NCBI GenBank assembly: GCA_041918175.1 | Contig: JAYRWE010000073.1 | Location: 1 to 64,000, forward strand | Length of the DNA: 64,000 nt | Direction: 5' to 3' | Source of the DNA: JABWAN01 sp041918175 | Lineage (GTDB): Bacteria; Zhuqueibacterota; Zhuqueibacteria; Zhuqueibacterales; Zhuqueibacteraceae | Shown: positions 25,137 to 34,275 of the stretch, piece by piece | Position numbering within the stretch: the stretch's first letter is position 1 | Layout of the letters: every line of letters starts with the position of its first letter | Notes under the pieces: generated by a model | Database searches by the model: none | Seen by the model: only the letters and a program-made list of their open reading frames with translations | What the model was told of the DNA's origin: nothing | Program-made: the position numbers and the translations under genes

Positions 25137-28100
25137 ATGAAACATCTAATCAGCCTACTGACATTTTGTTGCGCCTGCAATGTCGCGTCAATTTGTTTTG
25201 CTGCCGACTGTGGAGGAGGCCAAATTGGATCTGGATTGGCTGCAAATAATACCGTTTTGATTGTTTGGGCCAAAACCGTCGATGATGCCAGCACATTTCC
25301 AGGCTGGGCAAATGGAATTCCGACCACACTTTCAAATTTCTATAGTGTGATGTCCTACAATCAGCATACGATCACCACAAAGGTTGCAACGAAAAACGGG
25401 GGCTTTTTTGTATCCGATGCAGGCCATACGGTCGCCTATTATAAAAGCATCTATCAGTCCGGTCAGGGTTACGTTGGGCCTTTCGCAATTTTTGTGGAAG
25501 AAATGCTGCAAAAAGTTGAAGCAGAATATGGTGCAGGCTATTTTGATAATGTCGATGCGATCATCATGTTGATTACAGATGGTAGTACCGGCTGGTATTA
25601 CTCAACTGGAAACTATACCGGGGTTGGAATTCTAGGAGTAAGTTATACGACTGGAAATGGAAAGACCTTTGGAAATAACGATGGTATGAATTTAGAGTTT
25701 GGTGGTGAATATGATACCAAATGGAATATCTGTCATGAATATGGCCATTACATAGGCTTGCCAGATCTTCCGATAAAATATGGTGCATACTCATTGATGC
25801 AGCACTACAAAGTGAATGAAACAAACGAGGGTGCTGTGCCACTTGGAATAAAGGAAATCATCGATTTGAACTGGATTAACATGTCTGATCCAACGCGTGC
25901 AAAAATTGTGTCTTCAAACACGTCTGTAACTTTAAAACCCGTTAGAAGCACAACAGGCGCTATCGTCGCCAAAATAAACATACCTTCCACATCTCAATAC
26001 TTTTTGGTCACGAATCACCAACGTTCCACCAATACGTATGATGGAACTTATCCCGCTGATGGGCTTCTTATTTGGCACGTAAACGGGGCATTGATTGACA
26101 TTGAGTGCGCCGCCGCCTTGAACCCCACAAGCTATGGCTTCAATTTTGATCATTTGGACTTAAGCGGGCCGCCCAATGCACATCCCGATTATCATGGAGA
26201 AGGCCTGGCTACCGATTTTCACAATCCTACTAACAAAAAGCAATTCAGCCCATGGACCAATCCGAATACAGATAGATATGGCGGTACGACATACACGGGT
26301 ATTGCAATTGATAACATTTCATATAATGGAACGGACATAACGTTCGATGTGAACTTTAATTTCAATTCTGGTACGATTTCAGAAAACTCATGGTGGAACG
26401 GCTCAGAAACCATTGGCGGCGATGTAACGCTCAATTCCGGCAAAACGCTAACTGTCACGCCCAACACGACGGTCTCGTTTGCCTCAGGCGCTAGACTAAC
26501 CGTCAACGGCAGCCTGGTTGCCGAGAGCACCAACCCCGCGCAGCGCATCACCCTCACACGCAGCGGCGCTTCCGGTTATTGGGACGGCATCTACCTCAAC
26601 TCCGGGAGCAGCACGAACACCAGCACCCTGCGTCGTTGCAATATTACGTATGCGGATGACGGAATTTGGATCACGTATACCGGCAACAGCAACAACGTGA
26701 CCATCGACAAATGCCGCATCAGTGACAGCGGTTATGAAGGCATCCTGGTGAATGGCGACACTTATTCGGGCGCCACCGTGCATCCGATCATCAGCAATAA
26801 TCACATTCATGACAATACCAATGGCTACGGCATATTTCTGATGAACTACGCCAAGCCGCTCATTACCGGCAACCGCATCGAAAACAATTATTGGGGCGGC
26901 ATCTACGCGAGCAGCAGCGGATCAGCGACCGTCACATTCAACTACGTCACTGGCTCGGATGATGGCAGCGATTTTGGAATGCATTTCGAGGGCAACAGCC
27001 ATGCGGCGGTTCATCGCAACACTATCACTGCAAATAATGGCGGCGGTATTTACGCCGGCGCCAGCAGTAATTTGGTGGCTTACGGAGCCGGTGACAATAA
27101 CGGCCGCAACAAAATCACTTCCAACTCAGGTGACGGTATTTATTCTGTGGACAGTTCGCCAATCTTTGGCAAGGATGTGAGCAACCAATGGGGCAACAAT
27201 CATCTTCAAGACCATGGAGGCTATCAAGCCCGACAGATCGGCACAGGCCAATTGCGCGCAGAACGGTGCTATTGGGGCGGTCAGCACGCGGACATCTCTG
27301 GAAATGTGGATAATGTTCCGTATCTAAGCACGGCTCCTTCTCCGGTTGGATGGGGACAAAGCGACGGGCATGATCCTTCCTTGCTTATGAGGCCAAAGTC
27401 AGATGATCAATCTTGGATTGCATCCGTTTCCAAAACGGGTGAGGTGCAAGCGAAGTTCGACCCAATAGAATGGTCGGCAAAATACGGGGCTGCAATGAAA
27501 GCGGGGCTGCAGTTGGGTGATTGGAGTGATGCCGCCGAAGTCATCACCCAATTGTGGCGAGAGTTGCAAGATGCCCGCATTCCAGTGGTAGATTTTTCGG
27601 TGCTTGCAGATGATGTGCAAAACTCAAAGGTGGAATCCTTCATTCGCAAATACCTGGCCCTGGTTTTGGTTGAAAAAAGCCTGGCCGTACGAGATGTTTC
27701 GCAAGCGTTAGCGGATTTGGAGAAATATCGCCAAAGCAACACCGAGTGCGACACCGAATTGTTGGCAAACACCGGCACCATTAAATTAATGTTCCTGAAA
27801 AATGTGGCAGCAACGGAAGAGGTTCTGGCGGAATTGCAGAGGCGCGCTTCAGAAAATGATTCGTCGGCTGTCGCTCATACGCGATCACTTACGATCCTGC
27901 TTGATAAGTATCGAAGAAATCCGAACGGTACGAATCTGCGGCGCGCAACGAGTTACTCAGCAAGCTTGGGAGCAAAAAACAAAACGAATTTGCAAATGGG
28001 AAATTATCCCAACCCGTTTAATCCGGAGACGCTTATACGCTTTTATTTGCCTGACCGCAAAAACGTTCGTCTGAGCATTTATGATGTAAGCGGCCGACTC

Positions 28101-28259
28101 ATACAAACATTGGTGGACGGCGAACTTCCGGCTGGCGAGCAAACCCTCTTGTGGAATGGACACAACGAACACGGCAGGCCAGTAGCAAGCGGCATCTATT
28201 TTTATGAGTTGCGCTTAGGCAACAAAGTGGAACGCAAAAGAATGACGTTGGTGCGGTAG
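25137..28259 (+). CDS. Secreted M6-type metalloprotease with beta-helix repeats and sorting domain
   Basis: A 1040-residue secreted protein. A signal peptide (LISLLTFCCACNVASICFA) precedes an M6-type zinc metalloprotease domain with the site NICHEYGHYIGLPDLP (HExxHxxGxxD, about residue 200). From about 430 to 730 there is a right-handed parallel beta-helix of Asn/Gly-rich rungs (NNHIHDNTNGYGIFLMNYAK, ENNYWGGIYASSSGSATVTF). A helical segment follows. The FlgD-like/type IX sorting C-terminus has MGNYPNPFNPETLIRFYLPD and GRPVASGIYFYELRLG. Base composition changes sharply near 26400, between the protease and beta-helix parts. Probably surface-bound or released, acting on extracellular protein or polysaccharide-associated targets. 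Confidence 0.85.
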   Translation: MKHLISLLTFCCACNVASICFAADCGGGQIGSGLAANNTVLIVWAKTVDDASTFPGWANGIPTTLSNFYSVMSYNQHTITTKVATKNGGFFVSDAGHTVAYYKSIYQSGQGYVGPFAIFVEEMLQKVEAEYGAGYFDNVDAIIMLITDGSTGWYYSTGNYTGVGILGVSYTTGNGKTFGNNDGMNLEFGGEYDTKWNICHEYGHYIGLPDLPIKYGAYSLMQHYKVNETNEGAVPLGIKEIIDLNWINMSDPTRAKIVSSNTSVTLKPVRSTTGAIVAKINIPSTSQYFLVTNHQRSTNTYDGTYPADGLLIWHVNGALIDIECAAALNPTSYGFNFDHLDLSGPPNAHPDYHGEGLATDFHNPTNKKQFSPWTNPNTDRYGGTTYTGIAIDNISYNGTDITFDVNFNFNSGTISENSWWNGSETIGGDVTLNSGKTLTVTPNTTVSFASGARLTVNGSLVAESTNPAQRITLTRSGASGYWDGIYLNSGSSTNTSTLRRCNITYADDGIWITYTGNSNNVTIDKCRISDSGYEGILVNGDTYSGATVHPIISNNHIHDNTNGYGIFLMNYAKPLITGNRIENNYWGGIYASSSGSATVTFNYVTGSDDGSDFGMHFEGNSHAAVHRNTITANNGGGIYAGASSNLVAYGAGDNNGRNKITSNSGDGIYSVDSSPIFGKDVSNQWGNNHLQDHGGYQARQIGTGQLRAERCYWGGQHADISGNVDNVPYLSTAPSPVGWGQSDGHDPSLLMRPKSDDQSWIASVSKTGEVQAKFDPIEWSAKYGAAMKAGLQLGDWSDAAEVITQLWRELQDARIPVVDFSVLADDVQNSKVESFIRKYLALVLVEKSLAVRDVSQALADLEKYRQSNTECDTELLANTGTIKLMFLKNVAATEEVLAELQRRASENDSSAVAHTRSLTILLDKYRRNPNGTNLRRATSYSASLGAKNKTNLQMGNYPNPFNPETLIRFYLPDRKNVRLSIYDVSGRLIQTLVDGELPAGEQTLLWNGHNEHGRPVASGIYFYELRLGNKVERKRMTLVR

Positions 28260-28301
28260 TTCAACGACCCTACTTAAAAATTGTATTCGTATAGAAAGCG
28301 C

Positions 28302-29405
28302 ATGGTCAAACGCATCGAAAAAGATCGCAGCCGGTTTCGCCAAATCTTGCGCGGGCAGATCAAAAAAGAACTGCGCAAGTACATCACGCGCGGCGAAATG
28401 ATCGGCAAGAAAGGCAAAGACCTCGTCAGCATTCCCGTGCCGCAAATCAATCTGCCGCGTTTTCGTTATGGCGGTAAAAACACCGGCGGCGTGGGACAAG
28501 GCGAGGGCGACGTCGGCACGCCCATTGGCCGCGACGGTGACGAACAAGGCACCGGACAAGCGGGCGAAGCGCCGGGCGAACATTTGCTCGAGGTTGATGT
28601 CTCACTTGAAGAGTTGGCGCAATTGCTTGGCGAGGAGTTGGAACTGCCCAACATCTCGCCCAAAGGCAAGAAGAACATTATTAGCGAGAAGGATCGCTAC
28701 ACCGGCATTGCGAAGAGCGGGCCCGAATCGTTGCGACATTTCAAACGCACGTACAAGCAAGCGTTGAAGCGGCAAATCATCAGTGGCACGTATGATCCCG
28801 AAGACCCGATCATCGTGCCGTTCCGCGAAGACCGACGCTATCGCACGTGGAAAACCGTGTCGCTGCCCGAAGCAAGCGCGGTCATCATTTACATGATGGA
28901 TGTTTCCGGCTCGATGGGCGAGGAGCAAAAAGAAATCGTGCGCATCGAATCGTTTTGGATCGACACGTGGCTGCATTATCAATACAAGAATCTCGCAACG
29001 CGTTACATCATTCACGACGCGGTGGCGCGCGAGGTGGACGAGCAAACGTTTTATCACACGCGCGAAAGCGGCGGCACCATCATTTCCTCGGCGTATAAAC
29101 TCGCCGGCAAGATGATCGACACGAGTTACAATCCCGAGGATTGGAACATCTATCTCATGCACTTTTCCGACGGCGACAATTGGGGCGAGATTGATACGGA
29201 CGAGTGCATCAGCATACTCGAAAACAAATTGCTGCCACGCGCAAACCTGTTTTGCTACGGCCAAGTCGAAAGCCCGTATGGCAGCGGCCAGTTCATTCGC
29301 GACTTGGAAGATTATTTTGAAGACGAAAAGCTCGTGCTCTCGGAGATTCCCGATAAGGAAGCGATTTACAAATCGATTAAGGAATTTTTGGGCAAAGGCC
29401 GGTAA
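28302..29405 (+). CDS. yeaH: YeaH/DUF444 family protein (VWA-like)
   Basis: A 367-residue cytoplasmic protein of the YeaH/YhbH family, which works with PrkA and SpoVR in stress and sporulation. The N-terminus MVKRIEKDRSRFRQILRGQI is characteristic. The low-complexity Gly-rich linker (GGVGQGEGDVGTPIGRDGDE) is usual for the family. A von Willebrand A-like fold follows, with the metal-site motif IYMMDVSGSMGEEQKEIVRI (DxSxS). The C-terminus reads AIYKSIKEFLGKGR. ATG 28302 is used; a TTG at 28281 is less likely. It follows the M6 protease gene by 42 bp and precedes spoVR. Confidence 0.93.
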   Translation: MVKRIEKDRSRFRQILRGQIKKELRKYITRGEMIGKKGKDLVSIPVPQINLPRFRYGGKNTGGVGQGEGDVGTPIGRDGDEQGTGQAGEAPGEHLLEVDVSLEELAQLLGEELELPNISPKGKKNIISEKDRYTGIAKSGPESLRHFKRTYKQALKRQIISGTYDPEDPIIVPFREDRRYRTWKTVSLPEASAVIIYMMDVSGSMGEEQKEIVRIESFWIDTWLHYQYKNLATRYIIHDAVAREVDEQTFYHTRESGGTIISSAYKLAGKMIDTSYNPEDWNIYLMHFSDGDNWGEIDTDECISILENKLLPRANLFCYGQVESPYGSGQFIRDLEDYFEDEKLVLSEIPDKEAIYKSIKEFLGKGR

Positions 29406-29442
29406 TTGTGGATGGTGGATAGTGAATCGTAGATTGTAAAAG

Positions 29443-29544
29443 CATAGGGCAGGAAAACGGAGGGCAGAAAGATAAAGCCCATGAAGTTTACGCTGACAAA
29501 AACGTTTCTCCCATTTTTCTGCCCTACATCTTTCTGCCTTAAAG
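29443..29544. repeat. Inverted-repeat pair (GGCAGAAAAAT family)
   Basis: Two tandem-like units (GGGCAGGAAAACGGAGGGCA, then GAAAGAT) at 29447-29473 face the reverse complements CCCATTTTTCTGCCCTACAT and CTTTCTGCC at 29510-29538. This fills the yeaH-spoVR gap. It is related to 3321-3529. Confidence 0.6.
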
Positions 29545-29596
29545 CTTTTGTTGTAGCATTTGTCACGATCAACACTCGACAAGCAACGGACGAAAC

Positions 29597-31084
29597 ATGA
29601 GCCTCACACCCGATCTTTCTTCCATCAACGATGAAATTCGCGGCTATGCGCGCGAGTATGGCCTCGATTTTTATGAGACCATCTTTGAGATGGTCGAATT
29701 TGACGAGCTGAATGAGATTGCGAGCCTCGGCGGCTTTCCCACGCGCTATCCGCATTGGCGCTTCGGCATGGAATACGAGGAGTTGTCGCGGAGTTATTCC
29801 TACGGGCTTTCGAAAATTTATGAGATGGTGATCAACAACGATCCGTGTTATGCCTATCTCATGCGCTGCAATAATCTCGTGGATCAAAAGCTCGTGATGG
29901 CGCACGTGTATGGGCACTGCGATTTTTTCAAGAACAACCTGTGGTTCTCCAAAACGAACCGCAAGATGATGGATGAGATGGCGAACCATGCCACGCGCGT
30001 GCGGCGCTATGTGGAGCAATACGGTGAAGACCGCGTGGAAAATTTCATCGACGTGTGCTTGACCATCGAAAACTTGATTGACCCGCATCTACCGTTTCGC
30101 GGGCAAGAAAACGGCAAGCACGAAGAAAAGCCGCCCGAAGAGGAAACCACGGCCACGCCCGTGCGTTTCAAGAGCGAGAAAGAGTATCTCGACAACTTCA
30201 TCAATCCGCCGGAAGTGATCGAGCAGCAACGCCAGAAAGACGAGAAGAAGAGCAGCGAGCGGCGCAAATATCCGGAGGAGCCGAAGCGCGATGTGCTCTC
30301 ATTTCTCATTGAGAACGCGCCGTTGGAAAAGTGGCAGCGCGATGTGCTCGACATCGTGCGCGAAGAGTCGTATTATTTTTCGCCGCAGGGGCAAACGAAG
30401 ATCATGAACGAAGGCTGGGCTTCGTATTGGCATTCAAAAATTATGACTACGCGCGTACTCAACGACTCCGAAGTGATCGACTATGCGGATCATCATTCCG
30501 GCACGATGGCCACTGGGCCGGGGCGCTTAAATCCGTACAAGCTCGGCATTGAGCTGTTTCGCGACATCGAAGACCGGTGGAACAAAGGCAAGTTCGGCAA
30601 GGAATATGAAGAGTGCGACGACTATTCGGCAAAGAGAAGTTGGGATAAACAAGTTGGCTTGGGCCGCCAAAAGATTTTCGAAGTGCGGAAGATGTACAAC
30701 GACGTCATGTTTATCGACGCGTTCTTGACGCCGGAATTCTGCCGCGAACATAAAATGTTCGTATATGATTACAACGAGCGCAACGGTTTGTATGAAATTT
30801 CCGATCGCGAGTTCAAAGCCATCAAACAAAAGTTGCTCTTCTTGCTCACGAATTTCGGGCAGCCTTTTATCTATGTGGAAGACAGCAACTATCGCAATCG
30901 CGGCGAGCTTTATTTGCGCCATCAACACGAGGGCATCGACCTCAAGCTCGACGAAGCGCGCGACACGCTCAAAGCCATTCACGCGATTTGGACGCGGCCG
31001 GTGAATTTGGAAACGCTTTTAGATGAGAACAAAGTCGTACTCGCATTTGACGGAACGGAGCACAAGGAGATAGCGGTGAAGTGA
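29597..31084 (+). CDS. spoVR: SpoVR family protein
   Basis: A 495-residue SpoVR/YcgB-like protein, the third member of the PrkA-YeaH-SpoVR set; its biochemical role is still unknown. Family signatures include YGLDFYETIFEMVEFDELNE, GGFPTRYPHWRFGMEYEELS, HVYGHCDFFKNNLWFSKTNR, SYYFSPQGQTKIMNEGWASY and YADHHSGTMATGPGRLNPYK. The C-terminal region (FGQPFIYVEDSNYRNRGELY) is intact. The ribosome site is weak, so coupling to upstream transcription is assumed. The length is normal. Confidence 0.95.
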   Translation: MSLTPDLSSINDEIRGYAREYGLDFYETIFEMVEFDELNEIASLGGFPTRYPHWRFGMEYEELSRSYSYGLSKIYEMVINNDPCYAYLMRCNNLVDQKLVMAHVYGHCDFFKNNLWFSKTNRKMMDEMANHATRVRRYVEQYGEDRVENFIDVCLTIENLIDPHLPFRGQENGKHEEKPPEEETTATPVRFKSEKEYLDNFINPPEVIEQQRQKDEKKSSERRKYPEEPKRDVLSFLIENAPLEKWQRDVLDIVREESYYFSPQGQTKIMNEGWASYWHSKIMTTRVLNDSEVIDYADHHSGTMATGPGRLNPYKLGIELFRDIEDRWNKGKFGKEYEECDDYSAKRSWDKQVGLGRQKIFEVRKMYNDVMFIDAFLTPEFCREHKMFVYDYNERNGLYEISDREFKAIKQKLLFLLTNFGQPFIYVEDSNYRNRGELYLRHQHEGIDLKLDEARDTLKAIHAIWTRPVNLETLLDENKVVLAFDGTEHKEIAVK

Positions 31085-31131
31085 AGCAAAAGGTATCAGA
31101 GGCCTAACCCATCAACCCACGGAGGTGAAAA

Positions 31132-31644
31132 ATGAACCTCGGACAGAAATTTGTGGTTGAGCTTTGCGCTCGACCCGCGGGACTTAACAAAGGCAGTCCC
31201 GATGGACGTTTTACGCATGAACAAAATTTAGACGGCATCCACCTCAAACTTGAAATCCAAGACGCCGACAAATACGGTTTCTTGGTGCGCAGTATTGCCG
31301 CGCGCAACGCCGCGCCGCTGCCGGCAATGAGCGACCTCAAAACTCTGCTAGCCAAGCAAGCCGCGGAACTGGAAAAACGCCTCACCTATCTCCTCGAACA
31401 TTTTCGGCTCTTAGAGTTGGACGATTTGAACCACACCGCGCAAGTGCGCAGCCACGCGCCCTATCGGCAAGACGGCGCGATTCATTACTATGAAGCACTT
31501 TTGCGCGAAGGCAGCGAGTTGCTCTTTGCCCGCTATCATAACGAAAGCCCGCGGGGACCGCGCGAAATCGAGCCGACGTATGTCACCAAAGAGGCGTTGG
31601 TGCGTTTGGTGAATGACTTTGTCGGCGTGTTGCGGGCAGTGTGA
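31132..31644 (+). CDS. Hypothetical protein downstream of spoVR
   Basis: A 170-residue soluble protein that I do not recognise. It begins MNLGQKFVVELCARPAGLNK, has a predicted coiled coil (LKTLLAKQAAELEKRLTYLL), and ends in a mixed alpha/beta region with YYEALLREGSELLFARYHNE and EALVRLVNDFVGVL. A strong ribosome site, GGAGGTGA, precedes the start, so it is very probably expressed. It follows spoVR by 47 bp on the same strand, which suggests a link to that operon. Confidence 0.7.
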   Translation: MNLGQKFVVELCARPAGLNKGSPDGRFTHEQNLDGIHLKLEIQDADKYGFLVRSIAARNAAPLPAMSDLKTLLAKQAAELEKRLTYLLEHFRLLELDDLNHTAQVRSHAPYRQDGAIHYYEALLREGSELLFARYHNESPRGPREIEPTYVTKEALVRLVNDFVGVLRAV

Positions 31645-31730
31645 TTGCCGCGAAACATTATTTGTGCTTGCTGCTCATGGTTTTTGTGGCGTGAAGCAAA
31701 ACGAGGGCAGTAAGTCAAGTTTGTAAAACA

Positions 31731-31755
31731 AAGCCCCGGCCTGGTGTCGGGGCTT
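31731..31755 (+). terminator. Intrinsic terminator after the spoVR operon
   Basis: AAGCCCCG (31731-31738) pairs perfectly with CGGGGCTT (31748-31755) around a 9-base loop, followed by TTGCTTTTT. It ends the transcript of the spoVR-side genes. Confidence 0.85.
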
Positions 31756-31870
31756 TTGCTTTTTCCAGTCTGCGAAGCGCTTTAAGTCTGCTCGCTTGCA
31801 AAGGCCACCTCGGTAAACAAACGGAGATGACCCGCAAGAACGCGCAGCGACAAAACAAAAAAAGCTAGTG
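31752..31870. repeat. Interspersed intergenic repeat, copy 2
   Basis: Begins GCTTTTGCTTTTTCCAGTCT immediately after the terminator stem and contains GCGAAGCGCTTTAAGTC, GGTAAACAAACGGAGATGA and AACGCGCAGCGACAA. It is collinear with copy 1 at 1841-1960. In both copies the 5' end is the T-rich tract. Confidence 0.75.
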
Positions 31871-32102
31871 AACATGCATAAAATTACTTGCTAACCTTCG
31901 AAAGCGTCGCGCCGAGTCGCGGCTTATATAAGGAAGAGGGGTTACGCAACGAATAGAAGTTAAAGCCGAGACGACGAGGAAGCAGGCCTTGCAGAGAATT
32001 GCAAGATTTTATTGTCACCCCGCATGCAGTTTCACGTGAGTGCGCGTATATAGAAGCAGTTTTCAGGACAACACCTCAACTTTACTCCAGATGGATTGGC
32101 AC
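31871..32102 (+). other. Upstream region of an outer-membrane-protein gene
   Basis: About 230 bases between the repeat and the next start codon. No gene is visible. A promoter for the next gene should lie here, but I see no clear -35/-10 pair; GCTTATATAAGG near 31922 is an AT-rich candidate -10 region. Confidence 0.3.
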
Positions 32103-33329
32103 ATGAAAAAGCTTCTTGCACTCGCGGCGCTTGCGGCGACCGTGGTTTTGACGCCCACACGTTCACATAGCCAAGTTTTCCGTTTGAACGGCGGACGCGG
32201 TTTGCCGCACGTTCATACGGCGTGGACGCTGCCGCGCGGGCAGTTTACGTTGCACGCGTTCGGCTCTTCTTATTATCAAACTGTCATCGTGAAAAAAGCC
32301 GGCGCCTTGCCCGAGGCCACGACGTTTTGGGATGTGCAATCCGCGGTTGCGCTGTATTATGCGAGCGGTAAGCATCTCGAATGGGCGGCGAAGCAGGTGA
32401 TCTATCAAGACACGCATCGCGGCAAGGGTTACAATGTGCCCGATGATTTGTATTTGAATATGAAGTTCGGCTCGTTTGGCAGCAAGGTGAGTCCGCTGAA
32501 GGTGGGTTTGATTTTCAACGGCAGGATTCCGCTCGGCCAAGATCACAATATTATTTTTGAGCCGTATAGCGGCGGCAGTGTGGAACTGGGCCTGATGGGC
32601 GCGGCGTCATATAGTCCGGATCTTTTGATTCCGGAGAATGCGTTTAATCTGCACGTGAACCTCGGCATTTGGCATCACAATGACACGGGCAAATTGCTCA
32701 CGGGCGCGGCGGTGGATAGCCTGCCGGTCTTGTCGCCGTCGCAACAATTTTTGTGGGGCGCGGGTTTCGCGATTCCGACGCACCAATTTGATTTCAGCTT
32801 TGAATTGTACGGCCGTATGTTCATGACCAAGCCGCCGGTGACGGCGTATGGCCGCGAAGACGCGATCTATTTTTCGCCGAGCGTGAACTATCGACCGAAA
32901 CACTGGGCCGCGTTGAATGTGGGTTTTGATTTTCGTTTAACGCAGAGCAAGGATTTGACGCAGTACGTTTCGGGCTTGCCGAGCGTCAATCGGGATTTGC
33001 CGAGTTATCCGCAATGGCAGGTGAATTTCGGCGCGACGTTTCATTTGAATCAAGCCGCGCCGCCGGATAATCGCCCGTTGTTTGTGAGCGCGAACGGTCG
33101 GCTGGTGCCGCGCCAAAAGTCGCTTGAGAATCAATTGAATGTCGAGCAGCGCAAAACCGAAAATGCCGAAGAGGAACTGACGAAGATTCGGGAAGAGCGC
33201 AAACGCATGGAAGCCATGCTCGCGCGCTTGCGCAATCTTTTGTATGACAACAAAGCGAACGAAGGCGCAAAACCCGAAGAGAACAAAAACGCCTCCGAGA
33301 ACAAGCCCACGGAAAACAAAAACGAGTAG
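32103..33329 (+). CDS. Predicted outer-membrane protein with C-terminal coiled coil
   Basis: A 408-residue protein with a signal peptide (MKKLLALAALAATVVLTPTR) and a long series of alternating amphipathic strands rich in Tyr, Phe and Gly (GQFTLHAFGSSYYQTVIVKK, FGSKVSPLKVGLIFNGRIPL, YRPKHWAALNVGFDFRLTQS), consistent with a beta-barrel. The last 80 residues form a charged coiled coil (KTENAEEELTKIREERKRME) and an Asn/Lys/Glu tail. The family is not recognised. A strong terminator follows. Confidence 0.65.
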   Translation: MKKLLALAALAATVVLTPTRSHSQVFRLNGGRGLPHVHTAWTLPRGQFTLHAFGSSYYQTVIVKKAGALPEATTFWDVQSAVALYYASGKHLEWAAKQVIYQDTHRGKGYNVPDDLYLNMKFGSFGSKVSPLKVGLIFNGRIPLGQDHNIIFEPYSGGSVELGLMGAASYSPDLLIPENAFNLHVNLGIWHHNDTGKLLTGAAVDSLPVLSPSQQFLWGAGFAIPTHQFDFSFELYGRMFMTKPPVTAYGREDAIYFSPSVNYRPKHWAALNVGFDFRLTQSKDLTQYVSGLPSVNRDLPSYPQWQVNFGATFHLNQAAPPDNRPLFVSANGRLVPRQKSLENQLNVEQRKTENAEEELTKIREERKRMEAMLARLRNLLYDNKANEGAKPEENKNASENKPTENKNE

Positions 33330-33354
33330 CGGTATTTCTCTCCTTTGGTTAGAT

Positions 33355-33378
33355 CGCGGCGTCAATCATGACGCCGCG
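33355..33378 (+). terminator. Intrinsic terminator
   Basis: CGCGGCGTCA (33355-33364), loop ATCA, TGACGCCGCG (33369-33378), then TTATTTT. It separates the convergent outer-membrane and WbqC-like genes. Confidence 0.85.
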
Positions 33379-34071
33379 TTATTTTAAATATTGTCCCGCC
33401 TCTTCTCCTTCATTGAATAACAAATCCAAAACTGAAAGCCCCGCGACGAAGCCTTCGTATTGCTGGTGATGGGGCTGCGGCGCGTATTCGACATACTCTA
33501 CGCTCACTCCCGCCTCGGCAAATTTTTCTTCTGATAAAAATTTTTGATTCGCGCGCTCAGTGAGATAACGCCCACAGCCGAGGCGTTGTGCCAGCGCAAT
33601 AATTCTTTCTGAACCCTTCGCATTGATTTCCCACGCCGTGCTGCGGTGCATGCGACAGTTTAAGCGCAACGCCTGTTGCACCAATTCGATTGCGGCAAGG
33701 TTCAAATCGACAAGATAATGCCATTCGCGCGCGAGCAGCCGTTCGATGCGATCAGCGTACATATCAAAATACGGCGCGCGACCGTAATGGCAACGCAGCG
33801 TTTTCCAATGCTTCGTGCGCCAACCGAGCACGTTATCGATGCGCACTTCACGAAAGGATTGCCCGGCGCGGCCCTTGGTGAGCACGGGCACGGTGAGCCA
33901 CACGATGCCCTCGTTGGTTTTGAGGCGCATGCGATTGCCGTCACCATGCGTGCTGAATTGCAAGTCGTCAGCGAGCACGAAAGTTTCTACACTGGCGAGT
34001 TTGCTCCAAAAAATGACATTGGGAAAATATAACGGCGCATGCGCCGCGAAGCGAAGAACAGCGTTTGTCAT
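33379..34071 (-). CDS. WbqC-like family protein
   Basis: A 230-residue WbqC-domain protein. The fold is recognised by FAAHAPLYFPNVIFWSKLAS at the N-terminus, FVLADDLQFSTHGDGNRMRL, and the body NVLGWRTKHWKTLRCHYGRA followed by PYFDMYADRIERLL, the usual WbqC core. The C-terminal strand is VSVEYVEYAPQPHHQQYEGF. Members occur in O-antigen or surface-glycan clusters and have been linked to acyl- or amino-transfer, but the reaction is unsettled. No glycan genes are seen around it here. Start ATG at 34071. Confidence 0.85.
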   Translation of the reverse strand: MTNAVLRFAAHAPLYFPNVIFWSKLASVETFVLADDLQFSTHGDGNRMRLKTNEGIVWLTVPVLTKGRAGQSFREVRIDNVLGWRTKHWKTLRCHYGRAPYFDMYADRIERLLAREWHYLVDLNLAAIELVQQALRLNCRMHRSTAWEINAKGSERIIALAQRLGCGRYLTERANQKFLSEEKFAEAGVSVEYVEYAPQPHHQQYEGFVAGLSVLDLLFNEGEEAGQYLK

Positions 34072-34275
34072 CTTAAGCTCGACTTGTTAAACTCCGAAAA
34101 CTTTTTGCGGCATCGGCTTTGCGTTAAATGGGCGACGACCTGTGCGTGTGAAAGTGATAACACACACGCTTTCAATAAGGTTATCGTAGAAATGTGACAG
34201 GTTCAAGGCCAATTTTGAAATCGCCGAACTTACGGAATTGAAAGCGTGAGACACTCTTGCGCTGGGAACAACAAC

